Below, piece after piece: positions 18,978 to 27,153 of a stretch of 62,672 nucleotides of DNA. The DNA comes from an uncultured Devosia sp. (GTDB lineage: Bacteria > Pseudomonadota > Alphaproteobacteria > Rhizobiales > Devosiaceae), in contig NZ_CAMLHM010000018.1 in the NCBI RefSeq assembly GCF_946479885.1, positions 1 to 62,672 on the forward strand, read 5' to 3'. A model generated the notes under the pieces. It saw nothing but the letters and a program-made list of their open reading frames with translations. It made no database searches and had not been told where the DNA came from. Made by a program: the position numbers and the translations under genes. Within the stretch, counting starts at the first letter, position 1. Every line of letters starts with the position of its first letter.

Positions 18978-19652
18978 TCAGACCCCGCCCAGCTTGTCGT
19001 CCCGCACGACAAAGCGCAGCACCATGTCTACCGTCTGCTTGCGCAGCGATTCCTGGGCCGTCGCACTGCCGAAATCCCTGCCGAAGATTTTCGAAAATGT
19101 GGCCCGGTTGGAGACGTTGAAGAAGCACAGCGCGCTGATCTGCCAATGCACCTCAAGTGGATCGAGACCGGCGCGGAACAGGCCTTCGGCTTGCCCCTTG
19201 GCGTAGATCGCCTCGATCTGCCCGATGGCGGTGACATTGAGATCGCGGATCACGCCGGAGCGCTCGAGATATTGGGCGTGGTGGATGTTTTCGATCATCA
19301 CCATGCGGATGAATTCTTCATGCCGGTGGTGGTGGTCGAAGGTGAATTCCACCAGCCGGCGCAGCGCATCGATTGGCGCCATGCCTTCGACATCGAGCTT
19401 GGCTTCACCCGCGCGAACCTGTGCGTAGGCGTTTTCGAGGGCGCTGACATAGAGCCCCTCCTTGTCGCCGAAATAGTAGTAGATCATGCGCTTGCTCGAG
19501 CGCGTCTTGGCGGCAATTTCGTCGATGCGGGCGCCGGCCAGACCATTGAGGGCGAATTCCTGTGCCGCTACCTCAATGATGTTCTGCCGGGTCCCTTCGG
19601 GATCCTGCGTCCGCGTCGGCTTTGCCTTCGATGTCGAAACTGGACCGCCCAT
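18978..19652 (-). CDS. TetR family regulator of the quinate/shikimate genes
   Basis: The N-terminal helix-turn-helix (RQNIIEVAAQEFALNGLAGARIDEIAAKTRSSKRMIYYYFGDKEGLY, about residues 20-65 of the chosen form, quoted here only as positions with key YYYFGDKE) is classic TetR. The C-terminal helical domain would bind the inducer. I chose the ATG at 19652 (224 residues). The more upstream ATG at 19700 lies at the edge of the operator 19681-19698, which is better explained as regulatory DNA. It sits between quiC and the dehydrogenase/TRAP genes. Matching operators at all three promoters suggest that it represses the regulon and itself. The inducer may be a pathway intermediate. Confidence 0.9.
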   Translation of the reverse strand: MGGPVSTSKAKPTRTQDPEGTRQNIIEVAAQEFALNGLAGARIDEIAAKTRSSKRMIYYYFGDKEGLYVSALENAYAQVRAGEAKLDVEGMAPIDALRRLVEFTFDHHHRHEEFIRMVMIENIHHAQYLERSGVIRDLNVTAIGQIEAIYAKGQAEGLFRAGLDPLEVHWQISALCFFNVSNRATFSKIFGRDFGSATAQESLRKQTVDMVLRFVVRDDKLGGV

Positions 19653-19680
19653 ACCGTCGTCTTCCCTTCGGCAATTGACT

Positions 19681-19698
19681 AAACTAACCAGTTCGTAC
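19681..19698 (-). promoter_or_regulatory. Operator at the tetR / shikimate dehydrogenase divergent region
   Basis: The minus strand reads GTACGAACTGGTTAGTTT, matching 15 of 18 positions of the operator at quiC. A TTGCGG -35-like box stands just upstream on the minus strand, so the element lies in the tetR core promoter and suggests autoregulation. Confidence 0.7.
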
Positions 19699-19801
19699 AT
19701 TTTGCCGCAAATCGCCTTGCAGCATTTATCGGGTGCGGCGGGGGAAAGACAAGGCCACGCGCGGTTTCCGCGGTTGATGGCGCTGGAGGGGAGACCGGGT
19801 A

Positions 19802-20713
19802 TTGCAGATCGCCAGCCGTCAGCCGGGGCAAACCCTTCGCATGCAGGTGCTCGATGGCGTTCCGCCGTCCGCCGGCAGCGTCACTATCGGACTGGTCGGC
19901 CGCGGCATCGGCGCCTCGCTGTCGCCGCTGATGCATGAGCATGAGGGTCTGCGGCTGGGCCTGGACTATCGCTATCACCTGATCGACTTCGATCGGCTCG
20001 GGCTCGGCGACGAGAGCCTCGGGGCCGTCCTGGATGAAGCGCGCCTGCTTGGCTTTGCCGGACTGAATGTCACCTATCCGTTCAAGCAGGCGATATTGCC
20101 CCTGCTTGACGCGATAGGGCCTGACGCGGCGGCCATCGGCGCGGTCAACACCGTGGTATTCGGCGACACCGGCACCATGGGCCACAACACCGATTGCTGG
20201 GGCTTTGCGCGCAGCTTCCGCGAAGGGCTGGTCGGCGTTACCAGGGGCAGGGTGCTGCAACTGGGCTCGGGCGGCGCTGGCGCCGCCGTGTCGCAGGCGC
20301 TGCTGCAGGAGGGCGTTGGCCGCCTCGATATCTTCGATACCGAGCCGGAGCGAGCCCAGGCATTGGCCGATCGGCTGCGCGGGCTATTCGATGCTGAAAT
20401 CGGTGTTGCGGACGATCTGGCGACCGCCGCCGGACTCGCCGACGGCATCGTCAATGCCACCCCGGTGGGCATGGCCAAGCATCCCGGTCTGCCGCTGGAC
20501 AGCAAGCTGCTCGCGCAGCGGCACTGGGTGGCCGATGTGGTGTATTTTCCCCTCGAAACGGCTTTGGTCGGCCACGCCCGCGCCTTGGGCTGCCGCGTGC
20601 TGCCTGGCGGCGGCATGGCGGTCTACCAGGCGGTGCGCGCGTTTGAATTGTTCACCGGCATCAAGCCCGACGTGGCAGCGATGACCGAGACGTTCCGGGC
20701 CGCCATCGGTTAG
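19802..20713 (+). CDS. Shikimate/quinate dehydrogenase family protein
   Basis: This AroE/YdiB-type cytoplasmic oxidoreductase of 303 residues would oxidise shikimate to 3-dehydroshikimate, and possibly quinate to 3-dehydroquinate. It shows the substrate motif GIGASLSPLMHE (35-46), catalytic K95 (NVTYPFKQ), D131 (GHNTDCWGF) and nucleotide loop GSGGAG (155-160). After the second strand comes D179 (FDTEPERA) rather than the NRTxxRA of NADP enzymes, so NAD and a catabolic role are likely. The TTG at 19802 has GGAGGGGAG before it; an ATG at 19841 is possible but has a poor site. It is divergent from tetR. Confidence 0.9.
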   Translation: MQIASRQPGQTLRMQVLDGVPPSAGSVTIGLVGRGIGASLSPLMHEHEGLRLGLDYRYHLIDFDRLGLGDESLGAVLDEARLLGFAGLNVTYPFKQAILPLLDAIGPDAAAIGAVNTVVFGDTGTMGHNTDCWGFARSFREGLVGVTRGRVLQLGSGGAGAAVSQALLQEGVGRLDIFDTEPERAQALADRLRGLFDAEIGVADDLATAAGLADGIVNATPVGMAKHPGLPLDSKLLAQRHWVADVVYFPLETALVGHARALGCRVLPGGGMAVYQAVRAFELFTGIKPDVAAMTETFRAAIG

Positions 20714-20953
20714 TTCGTGGCCCGGCAGCACGCCCTCATGGCCTGAGACGCTCGGGGCGCGGCTGGCCATTGGGGCTGTTGCTATCCGCGTTTGCAGCCG
20801 GCCACACGGCGCGTGTGCGTTGCGAGCCTCGAACGACAGCGCCCGGGCGTCCACCCCCACCACACTCGGCTCGACAGGACGCGCCCGGAGGTCTCATATT
20901 CGGGATGCCGCGGGCACTTTACCAACCTGCCAAACCGATCTTGCGATGCCCCA
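20714..20953. other. Gap upstream of the TRAP promoter, no gene seen
   Basis: This part of the 356-base gap between the dehydrogenase and the TRAP operon shows no convincing reading frame, ribosome binding site or strong hairpin. The right part of the gap holds the promoter and operator described separately. Confidence 0.55.
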
Positions 20954-20981
20954 TTGACTTGAACGAACTATTTCGTACATT
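20954..20981 (+). promoter_or_regulatory. TRAP operon promoter with 18-bp operator
   Basis: TTGACT (20954-20959) and TACATT (20976-20981) are 16 bases apart. GAACGAACTATTTCGTAC (20961-20978) fills the spacer and matches the operators at quiC and tetR in both half-sites. Binding of the TetR protein here would block the polymerase. Confidence 0.78.
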
Positions 20982-21069
20982 GTGTCGCAAGGACGAAAAC
21001 GACGGTGTCTAGCCGCGTCGTCCGACGAGGACAGGCCTGCAAGGGCGGGCGACATTTGGGAGGATGACG

Positions 21070-22050
21070 ATGACTTTTGCATTGACGCGTCGCGCTGTGC
21101 TGGTGGGTGGCTTGCTGCTCGCGGCTTCTGTGTCGGCTTTGGCGCAGGACAAGCCCGTGCTGCGCTTTTCGGCGGTATTCTCGGATCAGGACATTCGAGC
21201 CGAGATGGTGAACCTGTTCTCTTCCCAGATCGCGGAGGACTTCACCTTCGAGCCCTACTTCGGCGGCACGCTGTTCAAGCAGGGTACCGAACTGGTGGCG
21301 CTGCAGCGCGGGAACCTCGAAATGGGCAATATCGCCCCGCAGGATATCTCCAACCAGATCCCGGCCTGGTCGGTGCTGACCTCGGCCTATCTGTTCCGCG
21401 ACGCAGCGCATCTGCGCACCTTCTTTGACAGCGAGATCGGCGCCCAGTTCAAGCAGATGGCAGCCGACCAGCTCGGCATCCACATCCTGGGCCCGACCTA
21501 TTTCGGTACACGCCAGGTAGGCCTGCGCATCGACAAGGAAATCAAGACGCCCGCCGACATGGCCGGCATCAAGCTGCGCATGCCCGGTGGTGATGCCTGG
21601 CAGTTCCTGGGCACATCGCTGGGTGCCAATCCCACGCCGATGGCCTATGCCGAGGTCTATACGGGCCTCCAGACCGGCGCCATCGATGGCCAGGACAACC
21701 CGCTCCCCAATGTCGAGAACATGAAGTTCTATGAAGTGATGGACCAGCTCGTGCTGACCTCGCACCTGGTCGGCTTCGACCTGCTGGTGGTCTCCGGCGA
21801 TGCCTGGAACGCCATGACGCCCGAACAGCAGGCCAAGGTCGAGGCCGCGGCGACCGCAGCGATCGACTTCAGCCAGGCCGAACACCTCAAGCGTGAAGCC
21901 GAGCTCGCCGACCGCTTCCGCAGCGTGGGCCTCAAGGTCTATGAACCCGACATTGCCGCCTTCCGCGCCCACGCCCAGCAGGTCTATCTCGACTCCGAAC
22001 TGGCCAAGGACTGGCCGGAAGGCGTGGTCGAGGCGATCAACGCGCTCTAG
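21070..22050 (+). CDS. TRAP transporter substrate-binding protein (DctP type)
   Basis: This periplasmic solute receptor of 326 residues belongs to a tripartite ATP-independent transporter. The signal peptide (TRRAVLVGGLLLAASVSALA) is cut before QDKP. The body carries DctP-family features, including RMPGGDAWQFLG, which contains the arginine that usually binds the substrate carboxylate, and NPTPMAYAEVYTGLQTGAIDG. I chose the ATG at 21070, six bases after GGAGG; the ATG at 21064 overlaps that site. The genes around it suggest quinate, shikimate or dehydroshikimate as ligand. Confidence 0.93.
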   Translation: MTFALTRRAVLVGGLLLAASVSALAQDKPVLRFSAVFSDQDIRAEMVNLFSSQIAEDFTFEPYFGGTLFKQGTELVALQRGNLEMGNIAPQDISNQIPAWSVLTSAYLFRDAAHLRTFFDSEIGAQFKQMAADQLGIHILGPTYFGTRQVGLRIDKEIKTPADMAGIKLRMPGGDAWQFLGTSLGANPTPMAYAEVYTGLQTGAIDGQDNPLPNVENMKFYEVMDQLVLTSHLVGFDLLVVSGDAWNAMTPEQQAKVEAAATAAIDFSQAEHLKREAELADRFRSVGLKVYEPDIAAFRAHAQQVYLDSELAKDWPEGVVEAINAL

Positions 22051-22138
22051 GTTCCTCCCGAGGCGGCGCCGGGATCCTCTGCCCGGCGCCGCCACCAGAC
22101 AACCATCGATGCGGGTCGAGGCCCGCAGGGGGATGCCG

Positions 22139-22660
22139 ATGCTACCTGCGTCGCTTTACACAATCGGCGACTGGCTCTACCGCCGCGCCGAGAACGTCAT
22201 CGCCGCCATGCTTGGCGTGATGTTCCTCGCCTTCCTCATCCAGATCGTCTGCCGCTATGCCCTGGGTCTCCCCTCTGGCTGGGCGTTCGAGCTGTCGCTG
22301 ATGATGTGGGTCTGGCTGGTGCCCTGGGGCGCCGCCTTCGTCGTCACCGAACGCGAAATGATCAGGTTCGACCTTCTCTATGACGCGCTCGGACATCGGC
22401 TGCGCCAGGCGGTTGCCATCATCACCGGCGCCTTCGTTATCGTGGTCTATCTCTATTCGCTGCCGGCGGTCGTCGACTACGTGCTGTTCATGAAAGTCGA
22501 GCAGACCGCCTATCTGAACCTTCGCTTCGACGTGCTCTACGCGATCTATCCGATCTTCGCCGTGGCCGTCGTGTTCCGCTACATCTGGATCGTCGCCAAT
22601 GCGCTGCGGGGCAAGCCGCCGGCCACCTTCGATCCCACCAAGGCAAGTTCAGGCATATGA
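22139..22660 (+). CDS. TRAP transporter small permease (DctQ type)
   Basis: This small inner-membrane subunit of 173 residues has four predicted membrane helices (about residues 20-40, 45-65, 85-110, 130-150) and the family signature GWAFELSLMMWVWLVPWGAAF. The frame is open further upstream, but the ATG at 22139 has GGGGG at proper distance and gives the usual DctQ length. Its stop overlaps the start of the large permease by four bases. Confidence 0.92.
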   Translation: MLPASLYTIGDWLYRRAENVIAAMLGVMFLAFLIQIVCRYALGLPSGWAFELSLMMWVWLVPWGAAFVVTEREMIRFDLLYDALGHRLRQAVAIITGAFVIVVYLYSLPAVVDYVLFMKVEQTAYLNLRFDVLYAIYPIFAVAVVFRYIWIVANALRGKPPATFDPTKASSGI

Positions 22661-23967
22661 GCTTCATCGACCCCTTTGCCGTCGCGATCATCGTCATGAT
22701 CATCGCCAGCATCCTCGGGCTGCCCATGGGGCATGTCCTGATCTCTGGATCCATTCTCTATCTGCTGCTTGCCGGCCTCGACATGGGCACGGCGGCCGAG
22801 CAGATGCTCAATGGCATGTATGTGAGCTATCTGCTGCTCGCCATTCCGCTCTTCATCTTCTCGGCTGAGATCATGAATACCGGCAGCATGACCGATCGCC
22901 TGCTGCGCTTCTGCAATGCCATTGTTGGCCGTTTTCCCGGCGGCCTGGCGCAGGTCAATGTCGTCCAGTCCATCATCTTTTCGTCCATGTCCGGCTCGGC
23001 TCTGGCCGATGCCGCCGGTAGCGGCAAGATGATGCAGACCATGATGACCAAGGACGGCAAGTACCCGCCCGCCTTTGCCGCTGCGCTGACAGCGGTGTCG
23101 GCAGTGCTCGGCCCGATCATCCCGCCCTCGATCCCGCTGGTGCTCTATGCGCTGCTGTCGGACACCTCGGTTGGCTACCTGCTGATCGCCGGCATCATCC
23201 CCGGGCTGATCATCGGTGGCGTGCAGATGGCGCTGATCGCCGTCATGGCCAAGCGCCGGAACTTCCCGGTCGACGAGGGCGTGCCGCTGCGGGAAATCCC
23301 CAAAGTGACCCTCGAGGCCTTCCCGGCGCTGCTCATGCCCGTCGTGCTGCTCGGTTGCCTCTATTCGGGCGTCACGACCCCGACGGAAGCGGCGGCGCTT
23401 GCGGCAGCCTATGCCCTGTTGGCCTCGGCCATCATCTATCGCAGTGTGACCCTGCGCAGCCTCTACCAATCGCTCCTGTCGAGCGCCAAGACCACGGCGT
23501 CGATCGGCATGCTGATCGCCGGCGCGCTGGTGTTCAACTATGTCGTCACCGTCGAGAACATCCCGCACACCATCTCGGTTTTCCTCGCCGGTATGGACCT
23601 TCATCCCATGGTCTTCATGCTGATGGTCAACGTGCTGCTGCTGCTGCTCGGCTGCGTGCTGGAAGGCACGACCATCATCCTCATCGTGCTGCCGGCACTG
23701 GTCCCGACCGCGGTAGCGCTTGATATCGACCTGGTCTATTTCGGCCTGATCGCGGTGATGAACATCATGCTCGGCCTCGTCTCGCCGCCCTATGGCCTGC
23801 TGCTCTATGTGATGCAGAACATCACCGGCATTTCGCTGTGGGACATTGTCCGCGAGGTGCTGCCATTCCTTGCGGTGATGATCGCGGCCCTGCTGTTCAT
23901 GACGCTGTTCCCCGAGACCATTCTCTGGCTGCCGCGCGTCTTCGGCTACCAGGGCACGGCGGTATGA
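22657..23967 (+). CDS. TRAP transporter large permease (DctM type)
   Basis: This 436-residue inner-membrane subunit of the TRAP transporter forms the ion-coupled channel. It is hydrophobic throughout with about 12 helices. DctM hallmarks are GSMTDRLLRF, a glycine/serine-rich SGSALADAAGSGKMM, the proline-rich GPIIPPSIPLVLYA and GVTTPTEAAA. It starts in a four-base overlap with dctQ and overlaps the dehydroquinase gene by four bases, so uptake and the first metabolic step are translated as one unit. Confidence 0.95.
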   Translation: MSFIDPFAVAIIVMIIASILGLPMGHVLISGSILYLLLAGLDMGTAAEQMLNGMYVSYLLLAIPLFIFSAEIMNTGSMTDRLLRFCNAIVGRFPGGLAQVNVVQSIIFSSMSGSALADAAGSGKMMQTMMTKDGKYPPAFAAALTAVSAVLGPIIPPSIPLVLYALLSDTSVGYLLIAGIIPGLIIGGVQMALIAVMAKRRNFPVDEGVPLREIPKVTLEAFPALLMPVVLLGCLYSGVTTPTEAAALAAAYALLASAIIYRSVTLRSLYQSLLSSAKTTASIGMLIAGALVFNYVVTVENIPHTISVFLAGMDLHPMVFMLMVNVLLLLLGCVLEGTTIILIVLPALVPTAVALDIDLVYFGLIAVMNIMLGLVSPPYGLLLYVMQNITGISLWDIVREVLPFLAVMIAALLFMTLFPETILWLPRVFGYQGTAV

Positions 23968-24410
23968 AGCCGATCTATGTGCTCAACGGCCCCAACCTCA
24001 ACCGGCTCGGCAAGCGCGAGCCGGCTATCTACGGCACGACCACCCTGGCCGAGATCGAACAGCTCTGCCGCGCCGCCGCCGGCGACCGCACAGTCGTTTT
24101 CCACCAGACCAACAGCGAAGAAGCCCTGATCAACTGGGTCCACGAGGCGATCGAGGAGGGGGCGGGCATCATCATCAATCCCGCCGCCTTCACCTTCACC
24201 TCGCTGGCGCTGCTCGATGCCCTCAAGATGTTCGAGGGACCAGTCATCGAGTTCCACATCTCCAACATCCACAAGCGCGAGCCAATCTACCACCGCTCCT
24301 ACGTGTCGATGCGGGCAGATGCCGTCATGGCGGGGCTTGGCGCGAACGGTTATGCAACGGCGATCCGTGCCATGCTCGATATGATCGAATGGTGTTCCAA
24401 CGGAGGCTAG
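23964..24410 (+). CDS. aroQ: Type II 3-dehydroquinate dehydratase
   Basis: This 148-residue cytoplasmic enzyme dehydrates 3-dehydroquinate to 3-dehydroshikimate. Conserved elements are NGPNLNRLGKREPAIYG with R18 and catalytic Y23, N72 in INP, and H98 in EFHISNIHKRE. The usual THTS segment reads TFTS, so the substrate-contacting histidine of characterised enzymes (His81 in the Mycobacterium enzyme) is F78 here, while the following aspartate (D85) is kept. The ATG overlaps the dctM stop. Its place in the TRAP operon, regulated with quiC, argues for a catabolic rather than biosynthetic dehydroquinase. Confidence 0.94.
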   Translation: MKPIYVLNGPNLNRLGKREPAIYGTTTLAEIEQLCRAAAGDRTVVFHQTNSEEALINWVHEAIEEGAGIIINPAAFTFTSLALLDALKMFEGPVIEFHISNIHKREPIYHRSYVSMRADAVMAGLGANGYATAIRAMLDMIEWCSNGG

Positions 24411-24437
24411 TGGTCGGGTGGCCCTCAAGGTGTCCGG

Positions 24438-25292
24438 TTACACGCACGGATGGCGGTCAGGCGGCTCCACTCGCGTCCCGTAAATACCCCGGGCAAACGC
24501 AGTCGCGTGCTGCGCGACCTGTGATGGGTATTCCCAATGTGGATTGTGACCGGAGCCGCTGATCACAATGGACTGCGACTTCGGTAGTGCCTGGGCGAGG
24601 GCAAGACGGTGTCCTGAATCGAACAGCATGTCGTCCTCGCCAGCAAGACACAGCACTGGCACGGCAATCCGGTTTGCCGTCGCAGTCAGGTCGAGCCGCG
24701 ACAACTCGGCGAGGATGGTTTTCCAGATCGCCGCCGGCATGGCGGCCGCTTCGCGGTTCACCTCCACAAGAAACGTCTGCTCCAAGGGCTGGGGGCCGGC
24801 ATACCAATAGGCAAAGAAGGGGTCAGCCGGATTGATCGGATCGCTCAATCCCAAAATGGCTGTCGTCACGGGACCGTTCGCCGGAAAGGCCGGTCTTAGT
24901 GTTCCCGAGATCAGTACAAGCGCGCCGATTGTCTCCGGCAGCAAAGCCGAAAGTGCCATGCCGACCATGGCTCCCATTGAATGCCCTATGACAATGCAAC
25001 GATCGATGCCGAGGGCGGGGAGTAATTCGGCCACGTCGTCGGCGATGCCTGCTACGGTCATATCCTCGCCCGCCAAGGAGGCGCCATGCCCAGGCAAATC
25101 CGGCATGACCAGGCGATAGGTCGAAAGCCATGGCTGCAGCAGGGAAAAACTGCGGCTGGAGTCGGAATAGCCATGCAGCAGCAACAGTACCGGCCCCGCT
25201 CCACCGCTGTCGACAAAGGCGATCTGCCGGCCGTCGCCAAGAACCAGAAAGCGTTTCCCGGCTGCCCAGCTTTGCTGATCGACCGGCCTCAC
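24438..25292 (-). CDS. Alpha/beta hydrolase coupled to a choline-binding protein gene
   Basis: This 284-residue alpha/beta-hydrolase-fold protein has an oxyanion-type LLLLHGYSDS, nucleophile elbow GHSMG (about S104), an acid in LAGEDDM and histidine in GSGHNPHW. No signal peptide is seen, so it should act in the cytoplasm. Its start overlaps the stop of the ChoX-like gene by four bases. That coupling suggests that it hydrolyses an imported choline or betaine compound, perhaps an ester. The family is broad and the substrate is unknown. Confidence 0.85.
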   Translation of the reverse strand: MRPVDQQSWAAGKRFLVLGDGRQIAFVDSGGAGPVLLLLHGYSDSSRSFSLLQPWLSTYRLVMPDLPGHGASLAGEDMTVAGIADDVAELLPALGIDRCIVIGHSMGAMVGMALSALLPETIGALVLISGTLRPAFPANGPVTTAILGLSDPINPADPFFAYWYAGPQPLEQTFLVEVNREAAAMPAAIWKTILAELSRLDLTATANRIAVPVLCLAGEDDMLFDSGHRLALAQALPKSQSIVISGSGHNPHWEYPSQVAQHATAFARGIYGTRVEPPDRHPCV

Positions 25293-26227
25293 GGGAACAG
25301 TTTGGCCTTCACGGCATCGATCCCCGAACCACCATCAAAACTGGTGACGCCGTCCAGCCAGGCATCGAGCCGCTCGGGTTCGCCGGCTAGCGCCTTCAAT
25401 GCCGCTTCCTCCGGCGAAAGACCATCCGCCATCAGGTAGCCCATGCCCTTGTTCTCGAAATCGACGTCAAAGGTGAGATTGGCGAGCAGTCGACCGACGT
25501 TAGGGCATTCCTCGAGATAGCCTGCGCGCACCTGCGTCGAAACCGTCGCCGCGCCGAAGTCCGGGCCATAGAATTTGTCGCCGCCCGTCAGGTAGCGGAT
25601 ATCGAGCGTGGTATTCATCGGATGCGGGGCCCAGCCCTGAAAGACGATGAAGTCCTTGGCGTCCGAGCGGCGCTGCACTTCGGCCAGCATGCCCTGCTCG
25701 CTCGATTCCACCACCTCCCATCCGGCGAGGCCAAGCGCCGGGTCGTTGGTCGCGTCGATCATCAGCTGGTTCGAGCCAGCTTCGATGCCATAGAGCTTCT
25801 TTTCGAACTGATCGGGGAATTTCTGCAGATCGGCGAAATCCCGGACGCCCGCTTCCCACACGTAGGTGGGCACAGCGAAAGTGTACTTCGCGCCCTCCAG
25901 ATTGGTCACCACGGTCTGGACTGAACCATCCGCCTTGTAGGGCGCGTAATAGGTGATCATGGCAGGGTCCCAATAGCCCAGGAAGACGTCCAGATCCTTG
26001 TTCTTGAGGCCCATATAGATCACTTCGATGCCCAGCAGAGAGCTTTCCGGTTCGTAGCCGAGGGCCTTCAGCAGCGTCACACCGATGCCGGTGGTGAAAG
26101 CAAGATCGTTCCAGCCAGGCTCAGCCAGGCGGACTGCCTTGCAGCTTTCCGCATCCGCGGCGAAAGCCGGCATCGCACCTGCACTCACAAGCATGGAAAG
26201 CAAACCAGCTTTCAAATACGGCTTCAT
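25289..26227 (-). CDS. Choline/glycine-betaine ABC transporter substrate-binding protein (ChoX-like)
   Basis: This 312-residue periplasmic binding protein of the OpuAC family has a signal peptide cut near AFAADAES. Aromatic and acidic residues placed as in the rhizobial ChoX ligand box are visible: W39 and D41 (EPGWNDL), W86 (GYWDPAM), Y122 (PTYVWEAG) and a later W (QGWAPHPMN). They would hold a trimethylammonium group. No permease or ATPase gene is adjacent, so it must work with subunits encoded elsewhere. It is divergent from a betI-like regulator, which suggests choline-responsive control. Confidence 0.9.
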   Translation of the reverse strand: MKPYLKAGLLSMLVSAGAMPAFAADAESCKAVRLAEPGWNDLAFTTGIGVTLLKALGYEPESSLLGIEVIYMGLKNKDLDVFLGYWDPAMITYYAPYKADGSVQTVVTNLEGAKYTFAVPTYVWEAGVRDFADLQKFPDQFEKKLYGIEAGSNQLMIDATNDPALGLAGWEVVESSEQGMLAEVQRRSDAKDFIVFQGWAPHPMNTTLDIRYLTGGDKFYGPDFGAATVSTQVRAGYLEECPNVGRLLANLTFDVDFENKGMGYLMADGLSPEEAALKALAGEPERLDAWLDGVTSFDGGSGIDAVKAKLFP

Positions 26228-26263
26228 GGCACGACTCCTGTTTTTGCCCCGTTGGTCATAAAA

Positions 26264-26279
26264 TTGACCCGCAGGTCAA
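26264..26279. promoter_or_regulatory. Inverted repeat in the choX-betI divergent region
   Basis: TTGACCCGCAGGTCAA is a perfect 6-4-6 inverted repeat between the two divergent starts. Its position and TTGA/TCAA ends resemble BetI-type operators. Regulation of choX and betI by the betI product is inferred. Confidence 0.65.
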
Positions 26280-26334
26280 CAATTGATCTGCTGGCGAGAA
26301 TTGTCAATGGTGGCGCGGCACGAACGGGGCGGAT

Positions 26335-26916
26335 ATGAAACTCACGAAAATTAGCGCAATACGCCGCAAGGAACTGCGGCAGGCGGCCTTCGCGGTGTTG
26401 CAGCGCGAAGGCATGGCCGGAGCGACTCTGGAAAAAGTTGCGGCTCACGCCGGCGCCTCCAAGGGCATCGTGCTGCATTACTTCCGCAACAAGCAGGAGC
26501 TGTTCGAGCAGGCCATGCGTGAGGCGAACCTTGCGCTGAGTGAAGCCGTCAGCGCCCGTCTGAAACTGGCGACGACACCTTATGGGCGTCTTGAAGCGGT
26601 CATCGAGGGCAATTTTGAAGAGCGGTTCTTCCAGCCCTCGATTTGCCAGGCATGGCTGTCGCTGTGTGCCGAAGTGCCGCGGGAGCCGCAACTGGCTCGC
26701 ATTCAGACCGTGATCCACGCCCGGATGCGCTCCAACTTGATGTCTGCACTTGTTCACCTGCTTCCGCGACATGAGTGCGAAGCGGTTGCTTTGGCGATCA
26801 CGAGCCTAATCGATGGCCTGTGGCTACGCGCGGGACTGCAGCGGCAAGGCCTCAGTCGCGACATAGCGCTCGCGCAGATGAGTGAGTATCTGGCTTTCCG
26901 CATTCCACGCAGCTGA
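26335..26916 (+). CDS. BetI-like TetR family regulator
   Basis: This 193-residue repressor-type protein has an N-terminal helix-turn-helix (GATLEKVAAHAGASKGIVLHYF, key ASKGIVLHYF at about 40-50) and a C-terminal domain of the BetI type (WLSLCAEVPREPQLARIQTVIHARMRSN, key WLSLCAEV). BetI proteins sense choline and control choline-to-betaine genes. Here the divergent partner is a choline-binding protein gene with a coupled hydrolase, and no betA or betB is in view. Confidence 0.88.
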   Translation: MKLTKISAIRRKELRQAAFAVLQREGMAGATLEKVAAHAGASKGIVLHYFRNKQELFEQAMREANLALSEAVSARLKLATTPYGRLEAVIEGNFEERFFQPSICQAWLSLCAEVPREPQLARIQTVIHARMRSNLMSALVHLLPRHECEAVALAITSLIDGLWLRAGLQRQGLSRDIALAQMSEYLAFRIPRS

Positions 26917-27029
26917 CGCGCTTTCAGAAGGCAAGGGCCTTGCGTGCGCGCCCCGGCAACGGGTTGATTTCCCATCTTGGCAGCCTCCTTTGACCAAGGC
27001 GGCCAAGGGCAGAACGATTATGGCAGAAG

Positions 27030-27104
27030 CGGAGCTTTAGGAACTAAAGCTCCGTCGCCTGGACGACCGGACGCGGCAGCATGCGACCCGGCCCTGACGG
27101 CCGG
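27030..27104. terminator. Stem-loops between convergent betI and aldehyde dehydrogenase genes
   Basis: GGAGCTTTAG and CTAAAGCTCC (27031-27053) form a perfect 10-bp stem with a 3-base GAA loop. A second hairpin, CCGGCC with GGCCGG, is at 27088-27104. Both lie between converging genes, where a bidirectional terminator is expected. T runs are poor, so the assignment is tentative. Confidence 0.45.
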
Positions 27105-27153
27105 CGCGAAAGCGACAAATACCAACGTCTGTGGCGCCCGCCTCCGACACGCG

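Noticed and set aside
20968..22095. A 375-codon minus-strand frame over the dctP gene
   Set aside because: The plus strand has a signal peptide, family motifs and a good ribosome site. The minus frame shows none and is a high-GC shadow.
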